A stretch of 64,000 nt of DNA from Pseudomonas beijingensis. GTDB taxonomy: Bacteria; Pseudomonadota; Gammaproteobacteria; Pseudomonadales; Pseudomonadaceae. The stretch covers positions 2,794,001-2,858,000 of the forward strand of contig NZ_CP117425.1 in NCBI RefSeq assembly GCF_030687295.1. The letters are read 5' to 3'. The position numbers were made by a program, and so were the translations under genes. Below the pieces are notes generated by a model. It was not told the DNA's origin. It saw only the letters and a list, made by a program, of their open reading frames with translations, and ran no database searches. Below, piece by piece: positions 9,139 to 18,672 of this stretch (its first letter is position 1; each line of letters starts with the position of its first letter).

Positions 9139-9217
9139 GGAAACTCCTGATGGTTGAGCACATCGATGGTTTCGATGAGTGTGTCCGACTGTTGAGTGAC
9201 GGTGCCTGAACAGGCCT

Positions 9218-9313
9218 CATCGCGAGCAAGCTCGCTCCCACAGAGGTCCTGCGGTGAACACAGAATTTGTAGACACCAGCAATCCCATGTGGGAGCGAGC
9301 TTGCTCGCGATGG
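9218..9313. repeat. REP doublet, reversed arm order, inside the NAGGN cluster
   Basis: CATCGCGAGCAAGCTCGCTC and its inverted copy GTGGGAGCGAGCTTGCTCGC around a spacer of about 48 bases, between the M42 peptidase gene and the dipeptide synthetase gene. Confidence 0.9.
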
Positions 9314-9338
9314 GGCCAGATCAGGCACTGCATCTCTA

Positions 9339-11084
9339 CTAGGCCACCGCCTGGCTATGGGGAAACAACAAATCCACAAAACGCTCGGCGGTGGGCTGGG
9401 GTTCGTGGTTGGCCAGGCCGGCGCGTTCGTTGGCTTCGATGAACACGTACTCGGGCTGATCGGCCGCTGGCACCAGCAGGTCGAGGCCGACCATGGGAAT
9501 GTCCAGCGCCCGCGCGGCGCGCACCGCCGCATCGACGAGGGTCGGATGCAGGATGGCGGTGACATCCTCCAGCACGCCGCCGGTATGCAGGTTCGCCGTC
9601 CGCCGGACGAACAGGTGTTCCCCGGCAGGCAGCACGCTGTCGTAGTCGAAGCCCGCCGCGTTAAGTGTGCGCAGGGTCTCGGCATCCATCGGGATCTTGC
9701 TTTCGCCGCCCGTGGCGGCCTGCCGTCGGCGGCTCTGGGCTTCGATCAACGCGCCAATGGTGTGCCGACCGTCGCCGATCACCTCCGCCGGACGCCGGAT
9801 CGCCGCTGCCACCACTTCAAAGCCGATCACCAGGATGCGCAGGTCCAGCCCTTCGTGGAAGCTTTCCAGCAACACCTGGCTATCGAACTGCCGAGCCGTT
9901 TCGATGGCGCTCTGCACTTCCTCGATGGTGCGCAGATCCACCGCCACGCCTTGGCCCTGTTCCCCGTCCAGCGGCTTGACCACCACCCGTTCGTGCTCAT
10001 CGAGGAACGCCAGATTGTCATCGGCATTGCCCACCAACTGTTGGGCCGGCAGGTTCAGGCCGGCGTTTTTCAACACCTTGTGGGTCAGGCTTTTGTTCTG
10101 GCACAAGGTCATGCTGATGGCGCTGGTCAGGTCGCTCAAGGATTCGCGGCAGCGCACCGGCGGCTGCCATGGACCAGGGTGAACAAGCCGGCCTCGGCAT
10201 CGTCCACCTGCACTTCGATGCCTCGACGGTGAGCTTCTTCGACAATGATCCGCGCATAAGGATTGAACTGCGCCTCGGGTCCCGGCCCGAGGAACAACGG
10301 CTGGTTGATGCCGTTCTTGCGTTTGATGGCGAAGGTCGAGAGGTTGCGAAAGCCGAGTTTGGCGTAGAGGTTTTTCGCCTGGCGATTGTCATGCAGCACC
10401 GACAGGTCGAGGTAACTCAAGCCACGGCTCATGAAATGCTCGATGAGGTGACGCACCAGCACTTCGCCCACGCCGGGCCGTGGGCATTGCGGGTCGACGG
10501 CCAGGCACCAGAAGGCTGCTGCCGTTCTCCGGGTCGTTGAAGGCCTTCTGATGATTCAGGCCCATGACGCTGCCGATCACCGCACCGGTGTCGTCGTCTT
10601 CGGCCAGCCAGTAGACCGGCCCGCCCTCGTGACGCGGGGTCAGTCGCAGCGGGTCGATGGGTAGCATGCCCCGGGCCTGGTAGAGCTGGTTGATGGCCTG
10701 CCAGTCGGTCTCGCTTTGGGCCCGGCGAATCCGGAAACCGCGAAACACCCGGGTGGACTGGCGATAGTCGCTGAACCACAGGCGCAAGGTGTCGGACGGA
10801 TCGAGGAACAGTTGCGCCGGCTCCAACCCCAGCACTTGCTGGGGCGCGGCCACGTACAAGGCAATGTCGCGTTCACCGGGTTGTTCGTTGAGCAGTTCCT
10901 GGGCCAGGCTCGCCGGGTCCGGGAAGGTGTGGCCGATCAGCAATCGGCCCCAGCCGCAATGCACCGCGATCGGGTCGGCGCCCAATTCGCTGCCGTCTTC
11001 GGCCAGGCGTGCCTGCAGGCGTTCGTAGGAGGGCGCCTGGCCACGCAAGAGGCGTTGATTGTGAACGGTTGCATGAGGTTTCAT
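9339..11084 (-). pseudogene. ngg: N-acetylglutaminylglutamine synthetase (GNAT + ATP-grasp), two frameshifts
   Basis: Makes the N-acetylated Gln-Gln dipeptide precursor of NAGGN. Read from ATG 11084, the first part holds an N-terminal region and the GNAT acetyltransferase half (DWQAINQLYQARGMLP, VIGSVMGLNHQKAFNDPENG). The frame then shifts at the AA at 10512-10513 (one base too many); after it the expected SLWCLAVDPQCPRPGVGEVLVRH continues. It shifts back at CC 10157-10158 (one base too few), where RRVRCRESLSDLTSAIS resumes. The rest is an ATP-grasp ligase (VVKPLDGEQGQGVAVD, YVFIEANERAGLANHEPQ). The two shifts compensate. Intact length would be about 580 residues. It starts 3 bases after the amidotransferase stop. 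Either a pseudogene or, more likely, a sequence error. Confidence 0.85.
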
Positions 11085-11087
11085 CGA

Positions 11088-12860
11088 TCAGATTCCTTGC
11101 TCGCTGAGCCACAGGTTCAGCGCGGCCAGTTGCCACAGCCGCGAACCGCGCAACGGCGTGAGCTGGCCGTTGGGGTCGGTGAGCAGGCGGTCGAGCATGG
11201 CCGGGTTGAACAGGCCGCGATCCTGGCTCGGATCCAGCAGCAGCTCGCGAACCCAGGCGAGGGTGTCGCCTTCCAGGTGCTTGAGGCCCGGCACCGGGAA
11301 ATAGCCTTTCTTGCGGTCGATCACCTCGCTGGGGATCACCCGTCGGGCGGCTTCCTTGAGCACCTGCTTGCCACCATCGGGCAGCTTGAACTTCGCCGGA
11401 ACCCGGGCCGAAAGCTCCACCAGGCGGTAGTCGAGGAACGGCGTGCGTGCTTCCAGGCCCCAGGCCATGGTCATGTTGTCGACGCGCTTGACCGGGTCAT
11501 CCACCAGCATCACGGTGCTGTCCAGGCGCAGGGCCTTGTCTACCGCGGCATCGGCCCCAGGCTGGGCGAAATGTTCCTTGACGAAGTCGCCGGCCGCGTC
11601 ATTGGCCGTCAGCCAGTTGGGCTGCACGGTAGCGGCATATTCTTCATAGCTGCGGTCGAAGAACGCAGCGCGATAAGCCGCGTAAGGATCGCTGGCGCCA
11701 TCGACCTGCGGGTACCAGTGGTAACCGGCGAACAGCTCGTCGGCGCCCTGGCCGCTTTGCACGACTTTGCAATGCTTGGCCACTTCCCGCGACAGCAGGT
11801 AGAAGGCGATGCAGTCGTGGCTGACCATCGGCTCGCTCATGGCGCGGAACGCCGCGGGCAGTTGCTCGATGATCTCTTTTTCGTCGATGCGCAGTTGGTG
11901 GTGGCGGGTGCCGTAGTGCTTGGCGATCAGGTCCGAATACTGGAACTCGTCACCGCGCTCGCCGCCGGCATCCTGGAAACCGATGGAGAACGTGGACAGG
12001 TCTTCCACGCCCACCTCCCGCAACAGACCGACCAACATGCTTGAATCGACGCCGCCGGACAGCAGCACGCCGACATCCACGGCGGCGCGCTGACGAATGG
12101 CGACGGCTTCACGGGTGCTGTCGAGCACGCGGTCGATCCAGTCTTCCAGGTTCAGGTGCTGTTCGTCGGCCCGAGGGCCGTAGGGCAGGGTCCACCAGGT
12201 TTTCTGCTCGGTGGTGCCGTCGGCTTCGATGCGCATCCAGGTGGCGGGCGGCAGTTTTTCAACACCGGCCAGCAAGGTGCGGGGCGCCGGGACCACCGCG
12301 TGGAAATTCAGGTAATGGTTGAGGGCCACCGGGTCGAGCATCGGGTTGATGTCGCCGCCCTTGAGCAGCGCCGGCAATGCCGAGGCGAAGCGTAGCCGCT
12401 GGCCAGTACGCGAAAGGTACAGCGGCTTGACACCGAGGCGGTCGCGGGCGATGAACAGCCGCTTGGCGTCACGCTCCCAGATGGCGAACGCGAACATGCC
12501 GTTGAGCTTGGGCAGCAGCGCTTCGCCCCAGGCGTGGTAGCCCTTGAGCAGTACTTCGGTGTCGCCACCGGAATAGAAGGTGTAGCCCAGGGCTTCGAGC
12601 TCGGCGCGCAGTTCCGGGTAGTTGTAGATCGCGCCGTTGAAGGCCAGGGACAGGCCCAGTTGGTTGTCGATCATCGGTTGAGCCGAGCCGTCCGACAGGT
12701 CCATGATTTTCAGGCGCCGATGGCCCAGGGCAATCGGCCCCTGGCTATGAAAACCCCAGGCATCAGGGCCGCGAGGGGCCAAGTGATGGGTGATTCGCTC
12801 TACGGCCGCAAGGTCCGCAGGTTGTTGATCGAAACGTAACTCTCCAGCTAATCCGCACAT
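11088..12860 (-). CDS. N-acetylglutaminylglutamine amidotransferase (asparagine-synthase-like)
   Basis: A 590-residue enzyme that amidates the C-terminus of N-acetyl-Gln-Gln to give the osmoprotectant NAGGN. The N-terminal class II glutaminase domain has nucleophile Cys2 (MCGLAGELRF), then RGPDAWGFH and LAFNGAIYNYPELR. The C-terminal asparagine-synthase domain has the PP-loop LLSGGVDSSMLVG, GQGADELFAGY and EARTPFLDYRLVE. It is the first gene of the minus-strand cluster; TAAGGA lies just before the ATG. Distinguished from ordinary AsnB by its neighbours (GNAT/ATP-grasp synthetase and M42 peptidase), a combination specific to NAGGN synthesis. Confidence 0.93.
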   Translation of the reverse strand: MCGLAGELRFDQQPADLAAVERITHHLAPRGPDAWGFHSQGPIALGHRRLKIMDLSDGSAQPMIDNQLGLSLAFNGAIYNYPELRAELEALGYTFYSGGDTEVLLKGYHAWGEALLPKLNGMFAFAIWERDAKRLFIARDRLGVKPLYLSRTGQRLRFASALPALLKGGDINPMLDPVALNHYLNFHAVVPAPRTLLAGVEKLPPATWMRIEADGTTEQKTWWTLPYGPRADEQHLNLEDWIDRVLDSTREAVAIRQRAAVDVGVLLSGGVDSSMLVGLLREVGVEDLSTFSIGFQDAGGERGDEFQYSDLIAKHYGTRHHQLRIDEKEIIEQLPAAFRAMSEPMVSHDCIAFYLLSREVAKHCKVVQSGQGADELFAGYHWYPQVDGASDPYAAYRAAFFDRSYEEYAATVQPNWLTANDAAGDFVKEHFAQPGADAAVDKALRLDSTVMLVDDPVKRVDNMTMAWGLEARTPFLDYRLVELSARVPAKFKLPDGGKQVLKEAARRVIPSEVIDRKKGYFPVPGLKHLEGDTLAWVRELLLDPSQDRGLFNPAMLDRLLTDPNGQLTPLRGSRLWQLAALNLWLSEQGI

Positions 12861-13028
12861 AAGTCCTTACCGGTTTTTCCGTTGGGGAGGGGTCAAGCAA
12901 CGCAGGCCGAAATGGCGTGCACCCTGAAACTGACCGGGGGGATTTGCTGTGAGTTTTAGATCGATGCGTTATAAGCCGGCGGGTGGGGGCGCTTGGTCTG
13001 CCGCATGGATTGAAGGCTAAGAGGATCC

Positions 13029-13119
13029 TGTGGGAGCGAGCTTGCTCGCGATAGAGGTGGATCAGTTGGCATCTGAGTTGACTGACACACCGCTATCGCG
13101 AGCAAGCTCGCTCCCACAG
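13029..13119. repeat. REP doublet (REPIN)
   Basis: TGTGGGAGCGAGCTTGCTCG and its inverted copy around a spacer of about 45 bases, in the 286-base gap between the divergently placed promoter side of the NAGGN operon and the end of mnmC. Confidence 0.9.
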
Positions 13120-13146
13120 GGGTTTGTGGTGGGCCGGCGATCTGCG

Positions 13147-15129
13147 CTAGGCCTTACCCCGAATCAATGCCCGCAACGCAAACCGGTTCGGATGGCAGGC
13201 CTCGGCCACGCTGCGGGGCAGTGGCAGGGGTTCGTTGTCCAGCCAGGCGGCGATCAGTTCGCCTGACAGGGGCGCGGTGATCAGGCCTCGGGAACCGTGG
13301 CCGCTGTTGATGTACAGGCCATCGAGCCACGGGCAGAGGGCATCCGGCACCTGGCGGGCGTCCTTGCCCAGGGCCGCATAGGCTTCGGTAAAGGCCTGGC
13401 GGTCGGCCAGCGGCCCGACAATCGGCAGGTAATCAGGGCTGGTGCAACGAAACGCCGCGCGGCCTTCGAGGTGCTCCGGGTCCAAGGTAGCGACGTTCAG
13501 GCGCTGCACCAGGTCTTGGGAGATCTCTTCGAGCATCTGCAGGTTGCCGGCGTGCTCGGCGGCGGTGGGGGTCAGGTCGTCGCTGTTGAAATCGAAGCTG
13601 GCGCCCAGGGTGTGTTCGCCCAGCCGTGGCGGCGCCACATAACCTTCGGCGCAGACCACCGTCGCCAGGCTCTGGCTGCGACTGGTTTGCGCCAGACGGG
13701 TGATCTGCCCGCGAATGCGCTTGAGCGGCAAGTCGGCGGCCGGTTCGAAGCGTTTGATCTCGGCCGCACTGGCGAGGATCGCCACCGGAGCGCTGGCCAG
13801 GCAGCGTTCGCCGTCCCACGCCTGCCATTGGCCGTCGACGCGACGCAGGTGCAGCACGTCATGATGGGGTTGTACATCAATCGCCGGCCCCGAAGCTTGC
13901 CAGCGACACAGCGCCGGCGGATGCACCCAACCGCCTTCGGGATAAAACAAGCCACCACAGGCCAAGCCAATGCCGGATCGAACCTGGGCTTCGGACTGAT
14001 CCAGGGTGTGCAGTAAATCCGTCGGGAACGCCTCGGCCAATTGCGCCTGACGCTCGGCCTCTTTGCTGTTGAAGGCCAGCTGCAAGACGCCACAGGCATC
14101 CCAATCGACGCCGCGTTGCAGTTGCTCCAGCACGCGGCGGGTGTAGCCGAAGCCGCTGAGGATCATCTGCGACAGCGCGGTGCCGTGGGCCGACAACTTG
14201 AGGTACAGCACGCCCTGGGGGTTGCCGGACGCTTCCTCAGCCAACCCGGCATGGCGCTCCAGCAGCGTCACCTGCCAGCCACGGGCGGCGAGGCTAGCGG
14301 CGCTGGCACAGCCGGCCAGGCCGCCGCCGATCACCAGGGCCCGGCGCTCGCCGGTGGGTGGCAAGGGGCGGGCGTACCAGGGTTTTGCCGGGGACGGCGC
14401 GGGTGTCTGCTCCGGCCAGCCAAGAAATACGCCGCGCAGGATTTCCCATTTGTGGCCGATGCCCGGTGTGCGCTTCATCTTGAAGCCTGCCGCGTTCAGC
14501 AATCGGCGGACCCAACCGGTGCTGGTGAAGGTGCTGAGGGTGGCGCCGGGTGCGGCCAGCCGGGCCAGTTCGGCGAACAGCTCGGCGGTCCACATCTCGG
14601 GGTTTCGGGCCGGTGCGAAACCGTCCAGGAACCAGGCGTCGATCTGCCCGTCCAGCTGCGGCAACTGCTCCAGGGCATCGCCGATCAACAGGGTCAGCGT
14701 CACTCGTCCATTGGCGAGGACCAGGCGCTGGAAACCCTGATGGATCGCCACGTATTGCGCAAGCAATTGCTCGGCCTGAAGGTTGAGCTGTGGCCACAAG
14801 GCCAGCGCCCGGCGCAGGTCCTGGGGGCTCAAGGGGTACTTTTCGACGCTGACAAAATGCAGCCGCGCCCCAACGGGGGCGCACTGCTCGAACAACTGCC
14901 AGGCGCAGAGAAAATTCAGGCCGGTGCCAAACCCGGTTTCGCCGATCACCAGCCGCCCGTCATCGGCCAGCGCAGCGAAACGCTCGGCCAGGTTGTTCTG
15001 CTCAAGAAACACATAACGGGTTTCGTCCAGGCCCGACTGGTCGGAAAAATACACATCGTCGAACACCCGCGAGCGCGGGCGCCCCTGGTCGTCCCAGTCG
15101 AGTAGGGCGTGTTGCTGGATGGGCGTCAT
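13147..15129 (-). CDS. mnmC: MnmC bifunctional tRNA mnm5s2U34 biosynthesis protein
   Basis: A 660-residue two-domain enzyme that completes 5-methylaminomethyl-2-thiouridine at the tRNA wobble base. The N-terminal MnmD methyltransferase half shows VIGETGFGTGLNFLCAW (SAM site), DAWFLDGFAPARNPEMW and FTSTGWVRRLLNAAGF. The C-terminal FAD oxidoreductase half begins RALVIGGGLAGCASAASLAAR (FAD site) near residue 260 and ends with GLYINSGHGSRGLITAPLSG. ATG 15129 was preferred to the TTG at 15144 because it gives the expected family N-terminus (MTPIQQHALLDWDDQGRPRS). No strong ribosome site is visible for either. Confidence 0.94.
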   Translation of the reverse strand: MTPIQQHALLDWDDQGRPRSRVFDDVYFSDQSGLDETRYVFLEQNNLAERFAALADDGRLVIGETGFGTGLNFLCAWQLFEQCAPVGARLHFVSVEKYPLSPQDLRRALALWPQLNLQAEQLLAQYVAIHQGFQRLVLANGRVTLTLLIGDALEQLPQLDGQIDAWFLDGFAPARNPEMWTAELFAELARLAAPGATLSTFTSTGWVRRLLNAAGFKMKRTPGIGHKWEILRGVFLGWPEQTPAPSPAKPWYARPLPPTGERRALVIGGGLAGCASAASLAARGWQVTLLERHAGLAEEASGNPQGVLYLKLSAHGTALSQMILSGFGYTRRVLEQLQRGVDWDACGVLQLAFNSKEAERQAQLAEAFPTDLLHTLDQSEAQVRSGIGLACGGLFYPEGGWVHPPALCRWQASGPAIDVQPHHDVLHLRRVDGQWQAWDGERCLASAPVAILASAAEIKRFEPAADLPLKRIRGQITRLAQTSRSQSLATVVCAEGYVAPPRLGEHTLGASFDFNSDDLTPTAAEHAGNLQMLEEISQDLVQRLNVATLDPEHLEGRAAFRCTSPDYLPIVGPLADRQAFTEAYAALGKDARQVPDALCPWLDGLYINSGHGSRGLITAPLSGELIAAWLDNEPLPLPRSVAEACHPNRFALRALIRGKA

Positions 15130-15280
15130 GGCAGGCTCGGTCAAAACTGAGGGGGCATTCTAGCCGATCGGTATCGGCATGCTTGACCCATCGCAACAAC
15201 CCACGCATCTGATGGGAATCTGCTGCACAGGGCCGCATCCAATCCGCTAGTCTTGCCCCAATCCCTGGAAGGAGCTGTCC

Positions 15281-16795
15281 ATGTTCGAATCCGCTGAAAT
15301 CGGTCACGTCATCGATAAAGACACCTTTGAGGCCGAAGTACCGGCCCTGCGTGAAGCGCTGCTGGAAGCGCAGTTCGAGTTGCAGCAGCAGGGCCGGTTT
15401 CCGGTCATCGTGTTGATCAACGGCATCGAGGGCGCGGGCAAGGGCGAGACGGTGAAGCTGCTCAACGAGTGGATGGACCCGCGGCTGATCGAAGTGCGCA
15501 CCTTCGACCAGCAGACCGACGAGGAACTGGCGCGGCCTCCCGCGTGGCGCTATTGGCGGATGCTGCCGGCCAAGGGGCGCATGGGGATTTTCTTCGGCAA
15601 CTGGTACAGCCAGATGCTGCAAGGCCGGGTCCATGGCGAGTTCAAGGACCCGCGGCTCGACCAGGCGATCGCCGGGGCCGAGCGCCTGGAAAAAATGCTT
15701 TGCGATGAAGGCGCGCTGATCTTCAAGTTCTGGTTCCACCTGTCCAAGAAACAGATGAAGGCCCGGCTCAAGGGGCTCAAGGATGACCCGCTGCACAGCT
15801 GGCGCATCAGCCCGCTGGATTGGCAGCAGTCCCATACCTATGACAAGTTCGTCAAATACGGCGAGCGCGTGCTGCGCCGCACCAGCCGTGATTACGCGCC
15901 GTGGCATGTGATCGAAGGCGTGGACAGTTGTTACCGCAGCCTCACCGTCGGGCGGATCCTGCTCGACGGCTTGCGCCAGGCCCTGGACCGGTCGAAGATC
16001 AGGCCGCAGAAGGTCAGCGTGGCGCCGCTGCCCGAGTTGGATGGCCAGATCACCCTGCTCGACAGCCTGGACATGACCCGGCGCCTGGACAAGGCCGACT
16101 ACGAAGAACAACTGATCACCGAGCAGGCGCGCTTCGCCGGGCTGTTGCGGGACAAACGCATGCGCCAGCATGCCTTGGTGGCGGTGTTCGAAGGCAATGA
16201 CGCGGCGGGCAAGGGCGGGGCGATCCGGCGGGTCACGGCGGCCCTGGACCCGCGCCAATACAGCATCGTGCCGATTGCCGCACCCACGGAAGAAGAACGC
16301 GCCCACCCCTACATGTGGCGGTTCTGGCGGCATATCCCCGCGCGCGGCAAGTTCACCATGTTCGACCGCTCCTGGTACGGCCGGGTGCTGGTGGAGCGCG
16401 TCGAGGGGTTTTGCAGCCAGGCCGACTGGCTGCGGGCCTACGGTGAAATCAACGATTTCGAGGAACAGCTCGCCGATGCCGGCGTGGTGGTGGTCAAGTT
16501 CTGGCTAGCCATCGACAAGGAAACCCAGCTGGAGCGTTTCCAGGAGCGCGAGGACATCCCGTTCAAGCGTTTCAAGATCACCGAGGATGATTGGCGTAAC
16601 CGCGACAAGTGGGATGCCTATCGCGCTGCGGTGTGCGACATGGTCGACCGCACCAGCACCGAGATTTCCCCCTGGACCTTGGTGGAGGCCAACGACAAGC
16701 GCTGGGCGCGGGTCAAGGTGTTGCGTACCCTCAACCAGGCGCTGGAGGCGGCTTTCGAACGGAGTGCAAGACAGGCTCGCAAGAAGAAGCGCTAG
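15281..16795 (+). CDS. pap: polyphosphate:AMP phosphotransferase (PPK2 class II, two domains)
   Basis: A 504-residue duplicated PPK2 protein that phosphorylates AMP to ADP with polyphosphate. Each half carries a Walker-A-like loop: NGIEGAGKGETVK near residue 47 and EGNDAAGKGGAIRR near residue 305. Lid and Walker-B elements follow (RSWYGRVLVERVEGF; PWHVIEGVD and SPWTLVEANDK). The two-domain form of about 500 residues is the class II AMP-using type. A good ribosome site (GGAAGGAG) precedes ATG 15281. Transcribed alone. Confidence 0.92.
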   Translation: MFESAEIGHVIDKDTFEAEVPALREALLEAQFELQQQGRFPVIVLINGIEGAGKGETVKLLNEWMDPRLIEVRTFDQQTDEELARPPAWRYWRMLPAKGRMGIFFGNWYSQMLQGRVHGEFKDPRLDQAIAGAERLEKMLCDEGALIFKFWFHLSKKQMKARLKGLKDDPLHSWRISPLDWQQSHTYDKFVKYGERVLRRTSRDYAPWHVIEGVDSCYRSLTVGRILLDGLRQALDRSKIRPQKVSVAPLPELDGQITLLDSLDMTRRLDKADYEEQLITEQARFAGLLRDKRMRQHALVAVFEGNDAAGKGGAIRRVTAALDPRQYSIVPIAAPTEEERAHPYMWRFWRHIPARGKFTMFDRSWYGRVLVERVEGFCSQADWLRAYGEINDFEEQLADAGVVVVKFWLAIDKETQLERFQEREDIPFKRFKITEDDWRNRDKWDAYRAAVCDMVDRTSTEISPWTLVEANDKRWARVKVLRTLNQALEAAFERSARQARKKKR

Positions 16796-16898
16796 GGCGA
16801 TGGGCGCGCATACGCGAGGTGAATGATTGTCGCGGTCGGTTATCCAGTGGATCTATGCTCGATCCACTCTCAACCGACTACAACAATGAGGTACAGCC

Positions 16899-18083
16899 AT
16901 GCGTGAAGTGGTGATCGTCGACAGCGTACGGACCGGCCTGGCCAAGTCCTTTCGTGGCAAGTTCAACATGACCCGTCCGGATGACATGGCGGCCCATTGC
17001 GTCAACGCCTTGCTGGCACGCAACGACATCAACCCGGCCAGTGTCGAGGACTGCATCGTCGGGGCCGGGTCCAATGAAGGCGCCCAGGGCTACAACATCG
17101 GGCGCAACGTGGCGGTGCTCTCGCAATTGGGCATCGGCACGGCCGGCATGACCCTCAACCGCTTCTGTTCCTCGGGCCTGCAAGCCATTGCCATCGCCGC
17201 CAACCAGATCGCTTCCGGTTGCAGCGACATCATCGTGGCGGGCGGTGTGGAATCCATCAGTCTGACGATGAAAAGCGTCAATACCGACAACCTGATCAAC
17301 CCGCTGCTCAAGGAGCAGGTGCCTGGGATTTATTTTCCCATGGGCCAGACGGCCGAGATCGTTGCCCGCCGTTACCAGGTCAGCCGCGAGGAGCAGGATC
17401 ACTACGCCTTGCAAAGCCAGCAACGCACGGCCAAGGCCCAGGCGGCCGGGCTGTTCGATGACGAAATCGTGCCGATGGCGGTCAAGTACCGGGTCGAGGA
17501 CAAGCACACTGGCGCCGTGCAGATCCTCGACGGTGTGGTCGACCGCGACGATTGCAACCGCCCGGACACCACCTATGAAAGCCTGGCCGGCCTGAAGCCG
17601 GTGTTCGCCGAAGACGGTTCGGTGACGGCGGGCAATTCGTCGCAGTTGTCCGACGGGGCCTCGATGACCTTGGTGATGAGCCTGGAAAAAGCCCTGGCGC
17701 TGGGGCTCAAGCCCAAGGCGTTTTTCCGTGGCTTCACCGTGGCCGGTTGCGAACCGGACGAAATGGGCATCGGCCCGGTGTTTTCGGTGCCCAAGCTGCT
17801 CAAGGCCAAGGGCCTGCAGATCGCCGATATCGACCTGTGGGAACTCAACGAGGCGTTTGCTTCCCAGTGCCTGTACAGCCGCAACCGGCTGGAAATCGAT
17901 CCGCAGAAATACAACGTCAACGGTGGCTCGATCTCCATCGGCCATCCGTTCGGCATGACTGGCTCGCGGCAGGTGGGGCATCTGGTGCGTGAGCTGCAGC
18001 GGCGCGATCTGCGCTACGGCATTGTGACCATGTGCGTGGGCGGCGGGATGGGGGCTACGGGTTTGTTTGAGGCAGTGAGATAA
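16899..18083 (+). CDS. thiolase family acetyl-CoA acyltransferase
   Basis: A 394-residue thiolase with the acyl-accepting Cys in NRFCSSGLQAIAIAA (near residue 90), the catalytic His in SIGHPFGMTGSR and the second Cys in CVGGGMGATGLFE. It either degrades 3-ketoacyl-CoA (FadA role) or condenses acetyl-CoA. NRFCSSGLQ and the PMGQTAE segment fit the FadA/degradative branch, but no fadB or hydratase gene adjoins, so the pathway is open. The start ATG 16899 is reasonable. Not obviously in an operon. Confidence 0.9.
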   Translation: MREVVIVDSVRTGLAKSFRGKFNMTRPDDMAAHCVNALLARNDINPASVEDCIVGAGSNEGAQGYNIGRNVAVLSQLGIGTAGMTLNRFCSSGLQAIAIAANQIASGCSDIIVAGGVESISLTMKSVNTDNLINPLLKEQVPGIYFPMGQTAEIVARRYQVSREEQDHYALQSQQRTAKAQAAGLFDDEIVPMAVKYRVEDKHTGAVQILDGVVDRDDCNRPDTTYESLAGLKPVFAEDGSVTAGNSSQLSDGASMTLVMSLEKALALGLKPKAFFRGFTVAGCEPDEMGIGPVFSVPKLLKAKGLQIADIDLWELNEAFASQCLYSRNRLEIDPQKYNVNGGSISIGHPFGMTGSRQVGHLVRELQRRDLRYGIVTMCVGGGMGATGLFEAVR

Positions 18084-18135
18084 CCGTGCGCTGACAGTTA
18101 GCAAGATGATTATTTGTGGCGAGGTGACTTACCTC

Positions 18136-18237
18136 TGTGGGAGCAAGGCTTGCCCGCGATGAAGTTGATGCGGTCTCTCAAACCGAGGTGTCTGCATCGC
18201 GAGCAAGCGTTGCTCCCACAGGGTCTTGCTCCCACAG
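18136..18237. repeat. REP doublet plus extra half-arm
   Basis: CTGTGGGAGCAAGGCTTGCC and an inverted partner (GCGAGCAAGCGTTGCTCCCA) around a 40-base spacer, followed by an additional TCTTGCTCCCACAG half-arm. The spacer is close to the reverse complement of that at 22291-22378. Confidence 0.88.
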
Positions 18238-18283
18238 ATAAATCCCCTCGCCGCAGGAGCGCGGCGCCAGCCATGGGTTTGAC

Positions 18284-18481
18284 TTAGCTGGCAACCTGAG
18301 TCAGTTGCAGCATTCGCTGTACATAGGCTTCCACCTCCCGCAACGCCTCCTCGCGACTGGCGAACGGCCCTTCCTGGGTGCCCTCCCGGGTATTGAAGTA
18401 AAATTCGCCGTTTATCCGGCAAATCCGGTCACTGGGAAAGACCATCGCAGGGGCGAGGTCCTGGGCGCGTTGGCCGAGCAT
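18284..18481 (-). CDS. small conserved protein, possibly DUF6316
   Basis: A 65-residue protein with the core RINGEFYFNTREGTQEGPFASREEALREVEAYV, which resembles the short Pseudomonas family I know as DUF6316; the family name is a tentative recollection. The pattern (NGEFYF..REG...GPF.SREEA) also recalls a GYF-like fold. No membrane segment or signal. TGGAG stands 6 bases before the ATG, supporting translation. Function unknown. Confidence 0.68.
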   Translation of the reverse strand: MLGQRAQDLAPAMVFPSDRICRINGEFYFNTREGTQEGPFASREEALREVEAYVQRMLQLTQVAS

Positions 18482-18672
18482 GGGGGGCTCCAGAAGAGGC
18501 GACGGGATCAGGTTGAGTGAAGTTTAGAGGCTGGCGTGGACGGCTGCTTGGCGAACCGATAGGCGGCCATGTGCCATGTCCGTACCCGGTCAATTTATCC
18601 CCAACTGTTCCTGTGTTGCTGGGCGATTGACGCCTAGAATGGGCGTTCTTTGTCTAGGGCTTCGAGGGTTGC

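Noticed and set aside
12890..12990. AlgU-type promoter upstream of the NAGGN operon
   Set aside because: The nearest minus-strand match (AAACTC, 17 bases, TCAGT) differs from GAACTT/TCTGA at several positions; too weak to call.
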